A stretch of 64,000 nucleotides of DNA from Chryseobacterium sp. ON_d1 (GTDB taxonomy: Bacteria; Bacteroidota; Bacteroidia; Flavobacteriales; Weeksellaceae), in contig NZ_BJTC01000009.1 of assembly GCF_006829085.1 (NCBI RefSeq), forward strand, positions 1 to 64,000, read 5' to 3'. Position 1 is the stretch's first letter; each line of letters starts with the position of its first letter. The translations under genes were made by a program, and so were the position numbers. The notes under the pieces are model-generated. The model was not told where the DNA came from. It made no database searches and saw only the letters and a program-made list of their open reading frames with translations. Positions 6,702 through 16,547 of the stretch are shown here, piece after piece.

Positions 6702-8900
6702 TCAAATGTAAGGCTTTTTAAAAGTTAAAATAAAGGAAGTTCCCTCATTATTGCTTTCATAATCAACATTACCCCCTATTCTTTTCATAATACGGTGTAC
6801 AATAGACAATCCTACTCCATTTCCTTTGAATTTTTTGGCATTATCCATTCGGTTAAAGATTTTAAACATCTTATGCTTTTCCTCCTGAGGGATCCCGATA
6901 CCATTGTCAGAAATTCGGTAAATAATGGTCTGTCCGTCTTCTGTCCCTTCAATTTCTACTTTTGGCAGCTCTTTATGAGAAGAATATTTCACAGCATTAT
7001 TAATGATATTCAGAAATACCTGGTGAAGCAATGTTTTATCAGCCAGCACATCGGGACATTCTTTAATGATAATCTCACTGTTTGGACTCCCGTAGGTCAT
7101 TTTGGCATTTTCAGATATTTTCTCAATCGTCTGAGCTGTTTTCAGGCTTTCAAGCTGGATTTCGCTGTGCTTGGCACGGCTGAGCTGCAGCACATCATGC
7201 ATCATTTCAGCCATGTTATCGATTTCCTGGATAATTGTATTGATTTTGGTTTTATTTTTTTCAGAATGATCAGCAAGATTTCCCAAAAGCATCTGTGCAT
7301 TCAGCTTCATTACGGTAAGCGGTGTTCCAAGATCGTGTGATATGGTGTACGAAAAGCTGTCAAGCTCTTCATTTACTTTTTTAAGCTCATCATTAAGCCT
7401 TTTTATTGCATTATAATTTTTGTGGGAGGTTTCTAAAATAAGATCCCTTACAGCCTGCACTGCACTTATATTTCGGGAATTCCATCTTTTAGAATGTCCT
7501 TTTATATTTTCGGTAAAAATACGGAAGGAAGTTCTTGGTGATACCATTTGCTTTTCCTCTCCGTTCTGAGAAAATACCTCTATTTTTTTCTCAGGATTTC
7601 CGGCCCAGTTGATGTGCTCATCAAACTCTTTCCTGAACCAGATCAGCATTTCATTTTTATCTCTTTCAATAAAATAAACAATGATTCCGGCAGCATTTTC
7701 AGACAACCCAAGCGCTTCACCATGATCTTTAAGAAAACTCCTGCTTACATAGATCCCCTCTGCAGTATTACCAAGAGCCCATTGTGCGATTCTGTTAATA
7801 GTTTCCAGATCAGGCGTACTGCCATCCGTTATAATATTTTCTTCAGAAACAATAGCTAACCCGTCTGCTTCAGGTAAGTTTCTGATCTCTTCTTTACATT
7901 CAATAAGAGAATCAAACAAAATATTATGTTTTAAAAATTCCGTTTTCAGCTGAGACATTCTTTCGTTCAATTCCAGACGGTAATTCAATTCGCTTTTTGA
8001 TTTAAAAGAGGAATAAGCATTGGCAGCCAAAGCCGTAAAAATCCCGGCCTGTACCCTGTCTTCAAGATCAATATGTTTGGGTTCAACATTCTGGCATGTT
8101 ACCAATCCCCAGAGGTGATCATCAATAATAATTGAGATACTGAAACTGGAAGCTGCACCAGAATTTTTAAGATATTGTCCGTGAACAGGTGACATTCCTC
8201 TGGATGCTGAAAAAGTAAGATCAATAGGGTCAGGACTCTTGCTTAGAACAGGAACTGCATCAGCATATACATTGCTGAAAATCCTTTTCCTTTTCTTCAG
8301 GTAGAGATCTCTCGCCTGCTTCGGAATATCAGATTCCGGATAATGAAGTCCCAGGAAACTTTCCATATCCTCATTCTTCTTTTCGGCAATTACCTTCCCG
8401 GAACCGTCCATCATGAATTTATAGACCATCATTCGGTCATAATTGACCACTTTTGAAAGGGTTTCCAGAAGATGATTCCACAGCTCTTTTTCATTATCGA
8501 TGATGTAAAAGTTATCATACTTATTGGAAATCCGTTTATTTGGATTTATGATAACTTCTTCAAACTCCAGGAAAATATAAAGCTCACTTCTGAAAACAGA
8601 AAAATGATACTCTCTGTCATTGATAAAAATTTTATCAAAATACGTTTCATTTTTACGTCTTGTAAATTTGTCCAGTGAAGTATAGATTTCTGAGTCTATA
8701 ATGCCTTGAAAACTTTCCGGAAAGTCAGTGAGCTTTCTTCCGAACAGCTGTTCCGAGCTCCCGATTTTAAATAGATCCGAAATATTCCTGCTAAAAAAAG
8801 TAATGGTACGAAACTCTGCGTCAATGCCAATCAAATAGCCAAAACTTTGTATAGAACCCGGAATATGGATAGGCTCTTCATGGCATTCTATAAAATTCAT
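6702..8900 (-). CDS. bphP: bacteriophytochrome histidine kinase (BphP-like)
   Basis: A 732-residue red/far-red light sensor kinase. Order: PAS (to about 110) with the biliverdin-binding Cys6 in CHEEPIHIPGSIQ; GAF (about 130-295) with PESDIP (Asp191) and SPVHGQY (His240); PHY (about 310-490) with tongue motifs WAG and PRTSF; HisKA with phospho-acceptor His522 in TISHDLGTP; HATPase with NNAVKYS, DNGIGIP and GNGVGLS. ATG at 8900 is chosen because the TTG that would extend the frame to 8924 lies inside a -7 box. No response regulator is encoded beside it. Oddity: where DrBphP has His290 (LWGL..CH), this protein has Gln270. Confidence 0.9.
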   Translation of the reverse strand: MNFIECHEEPIHIPGSIQSFGYLIGIDAEFRTITFFSRNISDLFKIGSSEQLFGRKLTDFPESFQGIIDSEIYTSLDKFTRRKNETYFDKIFINDREYHFSVFRSELYIFLEFEEVIINPNKRISNKYDNFYIIDNEKELWNHLLETLSKVVNYDRMMVYKFMMDGSGKVIAEKKNEDMESFLGLHYPESDIPKQARDLYLKKRKRIFSNVYADAVPVLSKSPDPIDLTFSASRGMSPVHGQYLKNSGAASSFSISIIIDDHLWGLVTCQNVEPKHIDLEDRVQAGIFTALAANAYSSFKSKSELNYRLELNERMSQLKTEFLKHNILFDSLIECKEEIRNLPEADGLAIVSEENIITDGSTPDLETINRIAQWALGNTAEGIYVSRSFLKDHGEALGLSENAAGIIVYFIERDKNEMLIWFRKEFDEHINWAGNPEKKIEVFSQNGEEKQMVSPRTSFRIFTENIKGHSKRWNSRNISAVQAVRDLILETSHKNYNAIKRLNDELKKVNEELDSFSYTISHDLGTPLTVMKLNAQMLLGNLADHSEKNKTKINTIIQEIDNMAEMMHDVLQLSRAKHSEIQLESLKTAQTIEKISENAKMTYGSPNSEIIIKECPDVLADKTLLHQVFLNIINNAVKYSSHKELPKVEIEGTEDGQTIIYRISDNGIGIPQEEKHKMFKIFNRMDNAKKFKGNGVGLSIVHRIMKRIGGNVDYESNNEGTSFILTFKKPYI

Positions 8901-8921
8901 ATGTCTTTTCAGTCTGTTAAT

Positions 8922-8929
8922 CAAATATA
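8922..8929 (-). promoter_or_regulatory. -7 box of bphP-bphO operon
   Basis: TATATTTG on the minus strand fits TAnnTTTG and lies 21 bases before the ATG at 8900. No clear TTG is present about 20 bases further upstream, so the -33 element is weak. Confidence 0.5.
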
Positions 8930-8986
8930 ACGATTTTTCTGAACAGCTTTTTATTTTGTGGTACCTAATTTTAAAATACAGTATAA

Positions 8987-9011
8987 CAATGTTTTACAAT
9001 GTAAAACATTG
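8987..9011. promoter_or_regulatory. perfect 11-base inverted repeat, possible operator
   Basis: CAATGTTTTAC and GTAAAACATTG flank AAT. There is no T-run, and it sits 58 bases upstream of the bphP -7 box, so an operator bound by a dimeric regulator is more likely than a terminator. Confidence 0.45.
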
Positions 9012-9281
9012 AAAAAACAGAAGAAAACAAGCATTAAAACATTCTTTATTTTATCATCTGTTTTATATCATATCTTTAAAATATACAAAAAAAATTGTAA
9101 CCATCCAATTATCATTCTTTAACCATGATTCATAACATAAATTACATAATATTAACCTAAATGATTACTTTATTTAAACAAATTTTGCTAAATTTATATC
9201 ACCAAATAATGAATATGATTAAAATACATTGAATTATTCACAATAAATTCAATATAAAATTTAAATTCAAATAATACTATT

Positions 9282-10331
9282 ATGAAAAAGTTCCCATTAA
9301 TTTTATTTTCTCTGATCCTTTCTATAGGATTATGGAATCCTTCTGAAGCATGTACAAGAGTAGTGTACAAAGGTCCGCAGAATACCGTTATTACAGCCCG
9401 TTCTATGGACTGGCGTGACGAAATCCCTGTCAATCTATGGGTTCTCCCAAAAGGAATAGAACGAAATGGACTGGTAGGCTCTAAATCTGTGAAATGGACC
9501 GCCAAATACGGAAGTCTTGTAAGCTCTTCATGGGATATTGCTTCAGCTGACGGCATGAACGAAAAAGGACTGGTTGCCAACCTGCTTTGGCTGGGAGAAT
9601 CTCAATATCCTAAATTTGATGGAAAAGGCAGTAAAAAAGGCATTGCCATTTCATTATGGGCCCAGTATTATCTTGATAATTTTGCCACCGTAAAAGAAGC
9701 TGTAGAGTTTTCCAGAAAGGAACCTTTCGTTATTGTAAGTGATTATATTCCGGGAACAGAAAGGTTTACAACCGTCCATCTTTCTATTTCCGATGCCTCA
9801 GGGGATAATGCAGTATTTGAATATATTGACGGAAAGCTGGTGATTCACCATGATCCATCTTATACTGTAATGACCAATTCTCCTATTTTTGAAGAACAGC
9901 TGGCACTCAACAATTACTGGAAAGGGATTCCGGGAACGGTTATGCTTCCGGGGACCAACCGTGCAGCCGACCGTTTCGTAAGAGCTTCTTACTACATCAA
10001 TGCAATTCCGCAGACAGCTGATACCCGTACAGCGGTAGCCAGCGTTTTCAGTGTGATCAGAAACTGTTCAGTGCCTTACGGAATTACTTCCGCGACTGAA
10101 CCTAATATTTCATCAACAAGATGGCGTTCTGTTTCGGATCAGAAAAACCTGGTATATTATTTTGAAACCGTTTTCACCCCAAATACTTTCTGGGTAGACC
10201 TTAAGGATTTTGACCTGAGCCCTAAAGGAAAAGTGATGAAACTGGATCTGAGTAACAACCGCACCTATAACGGTAAATCCAATACAGAATTTAAAGAATC
10301 TGCACCGTTTGCATTCTTAGGATTAAAGTAA
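9282..10331 (+). CDS. secreted choloylglycine hydrolase / penicillin V acylase family amidase
   Basis: A 349-residue Ntn hydrolase that cleaves linear amide bonds. A signal peptide covers residues 1-23, and cleavage would expose Cys24 in EACTRVVYKG as the N-terminal nucleophile. Arg40 and Asp43 in ARSMDW keep the spacing seen in the family (Cys2, Arg18, Asp21). Exported members in Bacteroidota are often periplasmic or lipid-anchored; here there is no lipobox. The substrate could be bile-salt-like conjugates, N-acyl amino acids or N-acyl homoserine lactones; the sequence does not decide. A porin gene follows 145 bases downstream on the same strand. Confidence 0.85.
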   Translation: MKKFPLILFSLILSIGLWNPSEACTRVVYKGPQNTVITARSMDWRDEIPVNLWVLPKGIERNGLVGSKSVKWTAKYGSLVSSSWDIASADGMNEKGLVANLLWLGESQYPKFDGKGSKKGIAISLWAQYYLDNFATVKEAVEFSRKEPFVIVSDYIPGTERFTTVHLSISDASGDNAVFEYIDGKLVIHHDPSYTVMTNSPIFEEQLALNNYWKGIPGTVMLPGTNRAADRFVRASYYINAIPQTADTRTAVASVFSVIRNCSVPYGITSATEPNISSTRWRSVSDQKNLVYYFETVFTPNTFWVDLKDFDLSPKGKVMKLDLSNNRTYNGKSNTEFKESAPFAFLGLK

Positions 10332-10476
10332 TATTTTATCACATAAACGCTTAACATCCCATCAATCTGCTCTATACAGATGACAGGTGCTAAGCAAAAA
10401 TCCGATCATAAAGATCTGTCGGCAGTTATAAAAGCTCGTGATAGAATAAAGTTCTCAATAAAAAACAAAAATAGAT

Positions 10477-11643
10477 ATGGCCTTTTTTTCAATTAAAAAG
10501 AAAAGCCTGATCCTGTGCATGCTGGCCTGCGGGTTATCTGCCTACGCACAGAATCAGGATTCTCTGAAGACCACGCCTCCTCCACAGGAAGAAGATAATA
10601 TAAAATATCCACAGCTGCAGATCAAGGGCCTTTTCCAGGCACGTTATCTTGTAGGAATGAGCAAAGATGTTGACGTCAACGGACTTCATCATACCGATGG
10701 ATCCGGAACAGATAATAATTTCATGCTCAAATATATGAGGGTTCAGGTACGCGCGCAGATCAGTAAACGTACAGAAGTGGTTGTATTGGCCAATCTTGCT
10801 GACTTTAAAAATGATCCAAAGAGCAGAGTCCTGGAAAATGCTTACCTGAAATATACTTTCAATCCTAAATTAGCGATTACCGTAGGACAGTTCAGACCCT
10901 GGTTCGGTATTGAAGAAACTTATCCTATTGATATTATTAAGTCTTTAGACTGGTCTAATCAATACACAGAATTCGGAAAACTGGGCTGGACAAGCTTCCA
11001 GATTGGAATGTCTGCCACGGGACAGCTTCAGCTGGGAGAAATCCCCTTCCAATATGCGGTTTCAGTGGTTAACGGAAACGGCAAAAATCAGATCAATGAC
11101 AATGACAACGGAAAACAGTATTCCACCCGTCTTGTTTTCGGATTATCTAAAAAATATAATTTCAATGTAGGTTTAAATGGTGGTATCGGGGAAGTTTTCA
11201 GCAAAAAAGTATATGCGCTGGGAGTAGACCTGAGCTCACTGATCCATTTTGACCCGAAATGGAGCCTTGATATGCAGCTGGAAGGCAAGCAGGCCACCAA
11301 TCATGTTCTGTATAATTCCATAGCCCCAGAGCTGCGGCCTGAGAATCCGGATCAGTACCTGATCCGCGGCGTTTATTTCCTGCCAAATCTGAGGTATGAG
11401 ATCAACCATAAAAATCTCAGTGCTTTCGAATTATCCTGCCGATACGAATATCTTGATACTAATTTCAGAATGGCTTCCAACCCAAGACAGACAATCACCC
11501 CGATGTTCGGATTGGAATTTTTGAAAAATTATGGCGCAAGAATTCAGCTGGGAGTACAGTTTGACCGCTACAAACATCAGATAGAAAACACATCACAATA
11601 CAACAATAATCTATTCATTGTACAGGTACAGAGTAGATTTTAA
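10477..11643 (+). CDS. outer-membrane porin, OprO/P-like
   Basis: A 388-residue protein with a signal peptide (about 1-24, ending AYAQ) and alternating beta-strand pattern throughout, ending in a terminal aromatic (QSRF), as expected of a barrel porin of the phosphate-selective O/P superfamily. It lies 19 bases before a DASS-type anion transporter and in the same direction as sdhCAB. I infer it lets dicarboxylates or similar anions into the periplasm for that transporter, rather than phosphate; no Pho-type genes are nearby. Confidence 0.8.
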   Translation: MAFFSIKKKSLILCMLACGLSAYAQNQDSLKTTPPPQEEDNIKYPQLQIKGLFQARYLVGMSKDVDVNGLHHTDGSGTDNNFMLKYMRVQVRAQISKRTEVVVLANLADFKNDPKSRVLENAYLKYTFNPKLAITVGQFRPWFGIEETYPIDIIKSLDWSNQYTEFGKLGWTSFQIGMSATGQLQLGEIPFQYAVSVVNGNGKNQINDNDNGKQYSTRLVFGLSKKYNFNVGLNGGIGEVFSKKVYALGVDLSSLIHFDPKWSLDMQLEGKQATNHVLYNSIAPELRPENPDQYLIRGVYFLPNLRYEINHKNLSAFELSCRYEYLDTNFRMASNPRQTITPMFGLEFLKNYGARIQLGVQFDRYKHQIENTSQYNNNLFIVQVQSRF

Positions 11644-11662
11644 AGATTAAACAGTTAGTATC

Positions 11663-13093
11663 ATGAAAGAAATTAATATCAAAAACGTAGCGATCACATT
11701 TGTCGTTGCGTTGATCATATGGTTCATTCCTGCACCGGAAGGAGTTGCCGAGAATGCCTGGCATCTGTTTGCCATTTTTGCTGCAACTATTTTAGGAATC
11801 ATTCTTAAAGCGGCTCCAATGGGTACGATGTGTATGATGGCGATTGCCTTTACAGCTCTTACCCAGGTGGTTGCTCCTGGAGATGCAGGAAAATCTATAA
11901 CCAAAGCTCTTTCCGGTTTTGGAGATAAAGTAATCTGGCTGATCGGGATTTCATTCTTTATTGCCAGAGGATTTATCAAAACAGGACTTGGGAACCGTAT
12001 TGCCTTTTTATTCATCAGAGTTTTTGGGAAAAGCTCACTGGGACTGGCTTACGGATTAGGACTTGCCGATGTTTGCCTTGCTCCCGCTATTCCGAGTAAT
12101 ACTGCAAGAGGTGGCGGAATTATTTATCCTATTATGAAATCTATGGCCATAAGCTTTGATTCCGTTCCTGAAAAGCCGGAAACCCATAAAAAATTAGGTT
12201 CATTCCTTACTTTAAACAGTTACTATATGAACCTCATCGCTTCATCCATGTTCCTTACCGGGACAGCCAGTAACCCGATGTGTCAGAAGTTTGCCGCCAA
12301 CCTTGGGATTGATATTACCTGGATGTCATGGGCTGCTGCAGGTTTTATTCCCGGTGCGGTAGCATTCTTTGTAGTTCCTTTGGTATTGTACAAATTGTAT
12401 CCGCCTGAACTGAAAAAAACAGGTGATGCTCCGAAAATGGCGGCTGAGAAATTAAAAGAAATGGGCCCTATTTCCAGAAACGAATGGCTGATGCTGTTAG
12501 CATTCTTCATTCTTTTAGGTCTTTGGATCTTTGGAGGAGCGCTTTCAATTGATGCCACGACTACTGCATTTATTGGATTGACATTGTTGCTACTAACTTC
12601 AGTGTTAACCTGGGAGGATGTAAAAGGTGAAAAAGGGGCATGGGACACTATTGTTTGGTTCGCCGTATTGGTGATGATGGCAAGTTCACTGAATGAATTG
12701 GGATTCATTGGCTGGTTCAGCAATCTTATCAAAGTACAGATCGGAGGTTTAAGCTGGCAGGTAGCATTCCCTGTTATTATTGTAGTATATTTCTTCAGTC
12801 ATTATATTTTCGCAAGTGCTACCGCTCACGTGGCTGCCATGTATGCAGCATTGCTGGGTGTGGGTGTTTCTTTGGGAATTCCTCCTATGTTGTTGGCTAT
12901 GATGTTGGGTTTCATGGGTTCTATTTATGGAGTACTTACTCATTACGGTCACGGCCCTGCTCCGGTATTCTTCGGAAGCGGATATGTTGATCTGAAAGCC
13001 TGGTGGCTCAGAGGTCTTGAAATAGGAATAGTTCTATTGATCATTTATATGGTTGTAGGAGGATTGTGGATGAAAGTCTTAGGATATTATTAA
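11663..13093 (+). CDS. DASS family (SLC13/CitT-like) dicarboxylate transporter
   Basis: A 476-residue inner-membrane protein with a dozen or so hydrophobic segments. Family signs include the paired SNT-type substrate/sodium motifs: PSNTARGG near 145-152 and TGTASNP near 203-209. These carriers import succinate, fumarate, malate or related anions, usually with sodium. It sits between an anion-type porin and sdhCAB with gaps of 19 and 16 bases, so it is probably cotranscribed with the enzyme that oxidises succinate. The exact substrate is inferred from context. Confidence 0.85.
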   Translation: MKEINIKNVAITFVVALIIWFIPAPEGVAENAWHLFAIFAATILGIILKAAPMGTMCMMAIAFTALTQVVAPGDAGKSITKALSGFGDKVIWLIGISFFIARGFIKTGLGNRIAFLFIRVFGKSSLGLAYGLGLADVCLAPAIPSNTARGGGIIYPIMKSMAISFDSVPEKPETHKKLGSFLTLNSYYMNLIASSMFLTGTASNPMCQKFAANLGIDITWMSWAAAGFIPGAVAFFVVPLVLYKLYPPELKKTGDAPKMAAEKLKEMGPISRNEWLMLLAFFILLGLWIFGGALSIDATTTAFIGLTLLLLTSVLTWEDVKGEKGAWDTIVWFAVLVMMASSLNELGFIGWFSNLIKVQIGGLSWQVAFPVIIVVYFFSHYIFASATAHVAAMYAALLGVGVSLGIPPMLLAMMLGFMGSIYGVLTHYGHGPAPVFFGSGYVDLKAWWLRGLEIGIVLLIIYMVVGGLWMKVLGYY

Positions 13094-13109
13094 TTTTTAA
13101 ATCAAAAAT

Positions 13110-13766
13110 ATGTTATCAACATTGTCAAGAAAAATGCTGATGTGCCTTACAGGACTCTTTTTGGGATTCTTCCTGTTGATTCATTTCCTTGGAAATCTTC
13201 AGCTTTTCCTTCCACAAGAACAGGCGCACCTGCAGTTTAATGCCTATTCGCATTTTTTATCAGGAAATATCATTATCAAAATAGTTTCTTATGTTTTGTA
13301 TGCCAGTATTATTCTGCATGCAGTTGACGGATTGATTATTACTTTGAAAAATAAAAAATCCGGTGGTGGTTACCAGACTGACAGACGAGGAAGGGCCAGC
13401 CAATGGGCTTCCAGAAATATGGGGATCCTCGGAACATTAATCCTGATCTTCCTGGTGATCCATTTCCAGAATTTCTGGTATATCTACAAATTCGGAAATC
13501 CTCCTTTGGACGAGAATGGGAATAAAGACCTCTACATTCTGGTAGTGAATATCTTTAAAGAATGGTGGTACGTTATCATTTATGTTTTATCAATGATCGC
13601 TCTGTGTTATCACCTTATTCACGGGATACACAGTGCCGTAAGAACGCTGGGACTTTACCATCCTAAGTTCGTAAAATGGTTCAAGGCTGTTGGGATTGCC
13701 TATTCAATCATTATCTGTGTGGGTTTTGCATTGATGCCCATCTATGTATTTTTTACTTATCAATAA
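13110..13766 (+). CDS. sdhC: succinate dehydrogenase cytochrome b558 subunit
   Basis: A 218-residue membrane subunit of complex II, B558 type: one polypeptide with five helices and two hemes anchors the enzyme and passes electrons to menaquinone. Candidate heme His are in [22 protein letters not shown] and [15 protein letters not shown], spread over the helices as usual. It begins the sdhCAB set; sdhA starts 5 bases after its stop. There is no sdhD, as expected for this type. Confidence 0.92.
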   Translation: MLSTLSRKMLMCLTGLFLGFFLLIHFLGNLQLFLPQEQAHLQFNAYSHFLSGNIIIKIVSYVLYASIILHAVDGLIITLKNKKSGGGYQTDRRGRASQWASRNMGILGTLILIFLVIHFQNFWYIYKFGNPPLDENGNKDLYILVVNIFKEWWYVIIYVLSMIALCYHLIHGIHSAVRTLGLYHPKFVKWFKAVGIAYSIIICVGFALMPIYVFFTYQ

Positions 13767-13771
13767 ACAGA

Positions 13772-15694
13772 ATGATCATGATTTTAGATTCAAAAATACC
13801 ACAAGGCCCATTGGAACATAAATGGGAAAATTATAAAAAGAAAGCGAGACTCGTTAATCCTGCCAACCGTAAAAAACTGGATGTCATTGTTGTAGGAACA
13901 GGCCTGGCGGGGAGTTCCATTGCAGCTTCTCTGGGAGAAATGGGCTATAATGTCAAATCATTCTGTTTCCAGGACAGCCCGAGAAGAGCACACTCTGTAG
14001 CAGCACAGGGAGGGGTGAATGCTGCAAAAAATTATAAAAACGATGGCGACAGTGTGTACAGAATGTTTGTAGACACCCTGAAAGGAGGAGATTTCAGAGC
14101 CCGTGAAGCGAATGTATACAGAATGGCAGAATGTTCTCTGAACCTCATCGACCAGGCTGTAGCTCAAGGCGTCCCTTTCGGTCGTGAATATGGGGGATAT
14201 CTGAACAACCGTTCTTTCGGAGGCGTTCAGGTAAGCCGTACTTTCTATGCAAGAGGACAAACGGGACAACAATTGCTTCTGGGTGCCTACCAGGCTTTGA
14301 TGAGACAGGTTGGAAAAGGCTCTGTACAATTATTTTCAAGACATGAAATGCTTGATCTGGTTACTGTTGATGGTAAAGCGAGAGGAATTATCGTAAGGAA
14401 TTTAGATACCGGAGATATTGAAAGACATGCAGCCCATGCTGTAATATTGGCGACCGGAGGTTATGGAAAGATCTATTATCTATCTACACTAGCAATGGGA
14501 TGTAACGGCTCTGCCATCTGGAGAGCTCATAAAAAAGGCGCTTTAATGGCTTCACCTAGCTGGATTCAGGTGCACCCTACTTCGCTTCCGCAATCCGGAG
14601 ATTATCAGTCAAAACTGACTTTAATGTCTGAATCGTTACGTAATGACGGCCGAATCTGGGTTCCTTTAAAAGAAGGGGAAAACAGATTACCGAATGATAT
14701 TCCGGAAAATGAAAGGGATTATTATCTTGAAAGAAGATATCCGGCATTTGGAAACCTTGCTCCGAGAGATATTTCCTCCCGTGCTGCGAAAGAAAGAATT
14801 GATGCAGGCTTCGGAATCGGGCCTTTGAAAAATGCTGTTTATCTTGATTTTTCAAAAGCAATACAGGAACAGGGAAAAGAGAAGATCCAGGAAAAATATG
14901 GAAATTTATTTGACATGTATCTGAAAATAACAGGATATGATGCCTATAAAGAACCCATGATGATCTCCCCTTCTGCCCACTTCTCAATGGGTGGACTTTG
15001 GGTGGATTATGAACTGATGACAACCGTTCCGGGACTGTTTGCTTTAGGCGAGGCTAATTTTGCCGATCATGGTGCCAACAGATTAGGTGCCAACTCACTT
15101 TTACAGGCTTCAGTAGACGGATACTTCATCGCGCCTTACACCATTGCCAATTATCTGGCGGATGAAATTCATACCGGAAAAATTTCACCGGATACTCCTG
15201 AATTTGAGCAGGCTGAGAAAGCAGTTAAAGAACAGATTAATCATTTTATTAATATCAAAGGATCCAAAACCGTTGATTATTTCCATAAAACATTAGGAAA
15301 ACTCCTCTATGATTATTGCGGACTGGCCAGAAATGAAGAAGGTCTGAAGTATGCCATTCAGGAAATCAGAAAACTAAAACAGGAATTCTATAAAGATGTA
15401 AGAGTTTCCGGACAGGGAGATCAAATGAATACAGAACTGGAAAAAGCCGGCCGTGTAGCTGATTATTTCGAAATAGGAGAACTGATGTGCTACGATGCAT
15501 TAACCCGTAACGAATCCTGCGGCGCTCATTTCAGAGAAGAATTCCAGACTCCGGATGGTGAAGCCATGAGAAATGATGCGGAATACCAATTTATTTCTGC
15601 CTGGGCATGGAAAGGGGAAAATGGAGAACCTGAACTGATTAAAGAACCTCTGATTTTTGAAGAGATTCAGCCAACGGTAAGAAGTTACAAATAA
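13772..15694 (+). CDS. sdhA: succinate dehydrogenase flavoprotein subunit
   Basis: A 640-residue FAD subunit that oxidises succinate to fumarate. [10 protein letters not shown] is the dinucleotide-binding motif; the His in [15 protein letters not shown] is the residue that carries covalent FAD in the family. [17 protein letters not shown] and [10 protein letters not shown] belong to the substrate and FAD sites. The frame is open further upstream into sdhC, but the start at 13772 (or ATG at 13778) directly after the sdhC stop gives the usual length. Confidence 0.95.
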   Translation: MIMILDSKIPQGPLEHKWENYKKKARLVNPANRKKLDVIVVGTGLAGSSIAASLGEMGYNVKSFCFQDSPRRAHSVAAQGGVNAAKNYKNDGDSVYRMFVDTLKGGDFRAREANVYRMAECSLNLIDQAVAQGVPFGREYGGYLNNRSFGGVQVSRTFYARGQTGQQLLLGAYQALMRQVGKGSVQLFSRHEMLDLVTVDGKARGIIVRNLDTGDIERHAAHAVILATGGYGKIYYLSTLAMGCNGSAIWRAHKKGALMASPSWIQVHPTSLPQSGDYQSKLTLMSESLRNDGRIWVPLKEGENRLPNDIPENERDYYLERRYPAFGNLAPRDISSRAAKERIDAGFGIGPLKNAVYLDFSKAIQEQGKEKIQEKYGNLFDMYLKITGYDAYKEPMMISPSAHFSMGGLWVDYELMTTVPGLFALGEANFADHGANRLGANSLLQASVDGYFIAPYTIANYLADEIHTGKISPDTPEFEQAEKAVKEQINHFINIKGSKTVDYFHKTLGKLLYDYCGLARNEEGLKYAIQEIRKLKQEFYKDVRVSGQGDQMNTELEKAGRVADYFEIGELMCYDALTRNESCGAHFREEFQTPDGEAMRNDAEYQFISAWAWKGENGEPELIKEPLIFEEIQPTVRSYK

Positions 15695-15708
15695 AAAAAC
15701 AGAAAATT

Positions 15709-16461
15709 ATGGATTTACATCTTAAGATATGGAGACAGAAAGACAGAAAAAGTGAAGGAAAACTGGTCCCTTACGACCTGAAAGGATTGAATCCTCACAT
15801 GTCTTTCTTAGAAATGCTGGACACTTTAAATGAAAAACTGATTATTGAAGGAGATGAACCCGTTGAGTTTGATCACGACTGCCGTGAAGGAATCTGCGGA
15901 CAATGTGGTATGATGATTAATGGTATTGCCCATGGTCCTTTAAAAAATACAACGACCTGCCAGCTCCATTTACGATCATTTAAAGATGGGGAAACCATTC
16001 TGATAGAGCCTTTCCGTGCTGAAGCATTCCCAGTGAAGAAAGATTTAAAAGTAGACCGTTCTGCTTTTGACAGAATTATATCTTCGGGAGGTTTTGTATC
16101 GGTGAATACGGGCCAGACGCCTGATGCGACTGCTATTCCGGTTACCCATCAGACGGCTGAAGAAGCTTTTGATTCTGCAGCATGTATCGGATGTGGAGCG
16201 TGTGTTGCCACCTGTAAAAACGGAAGTGCAGCTCTGTTTACCTCAGCAAAAATCACCCATATGACACTCCTTCCTCAGGGAAAAGAAGAGCGAAACAAAA
16301 GAGTACTGGATATGGTAACCCAAATGGATACTGAATTATTCGGGCACTGCTCCAATACAGAAGCCTGCGAAGTGGAATGTCCTCAGGGAATTTCTGTACT
16401 GAATATTGCCAGAATGAATTTTGAATATAACAGGGCTTTATTTTTTAGGAAAAAAGCTTAG
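15709..16461 (+). CDS. sdhB: succinate dehydrogenase iron-sulfur subunit
   Basis: A 250-residue subunit carrying the three iron-sulfur clusters. The plant-type 2Fe-2S ligands are in CREGICGQCG plus the later Cys of TTTCQ; the 4Fe-4S and 3Fe-4S ligands are in CIGCGACVATCK, HCSNTEACEVECPQG. It starts 14 bases after sdhA and is followed by a strong terminator, closing the operon. Confidence 0.95.
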   Translation: MDLHLKIWRQKDRKSEGKLVPYDLKGLNPHMSFLEMLDTLNEKLIIEGDEPVEFDHDCREGICGQCGMMINGIAHGPLKNTTTCQLHLRSFKDGETILIEPFRAEAFPVKKDLKVDRSAFDRIISSGGFVSVNTGQTPDATAIPVTHQTAEEAFDSAACIGCGACVATCKNGSAALFTSAKITHMTLLPQGKEERNKRVLDMVTQMDTELFGHCSNTEACEVECPQGISVLNIARMNFEYNRALFFRKKA

Positions 16462-16496
16462 CTCAATAAAAAATAATGCTGAAAATGATAATGTTT

Positions 16497-16540
16497 GAAA
16501 GGGTAAATCTGCAATGCAGGTTTGCTCTTTCTTTTTTTAT
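16497..16540 (+). terminator. terminator of the sdh operon
   Basis: GAAAG..AAATCTGC and GCAG.TTT..CTTTC pair around an AAT loop and are followed by seven T. It lies 36 bases after the sdhB stop. Confidence 0.75.
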
Positions 16541-16547
16541 TTATGTT

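Larger units (their letters stand above)
8901..9281. other. divergent intergenic region between bphP and the amidase gene
   Basis: These 381 very AT-rich bases hold the start regions of two divergent genes. Apart from the -7 box and an 11-base inverted repeat, no gene or RNA was recognised. Confidence 0.6.

Noticed and set aside
6795..7340. 181-codon plus-strand frame inside bphP
   Set aside because: Antisense to the conserved kinase domains; no family resemblance and no start context.
14577..15023. 148-codon minus-strand frame inside sdhA
   Set aside because: Antisense shadow of a conserved enzyme.
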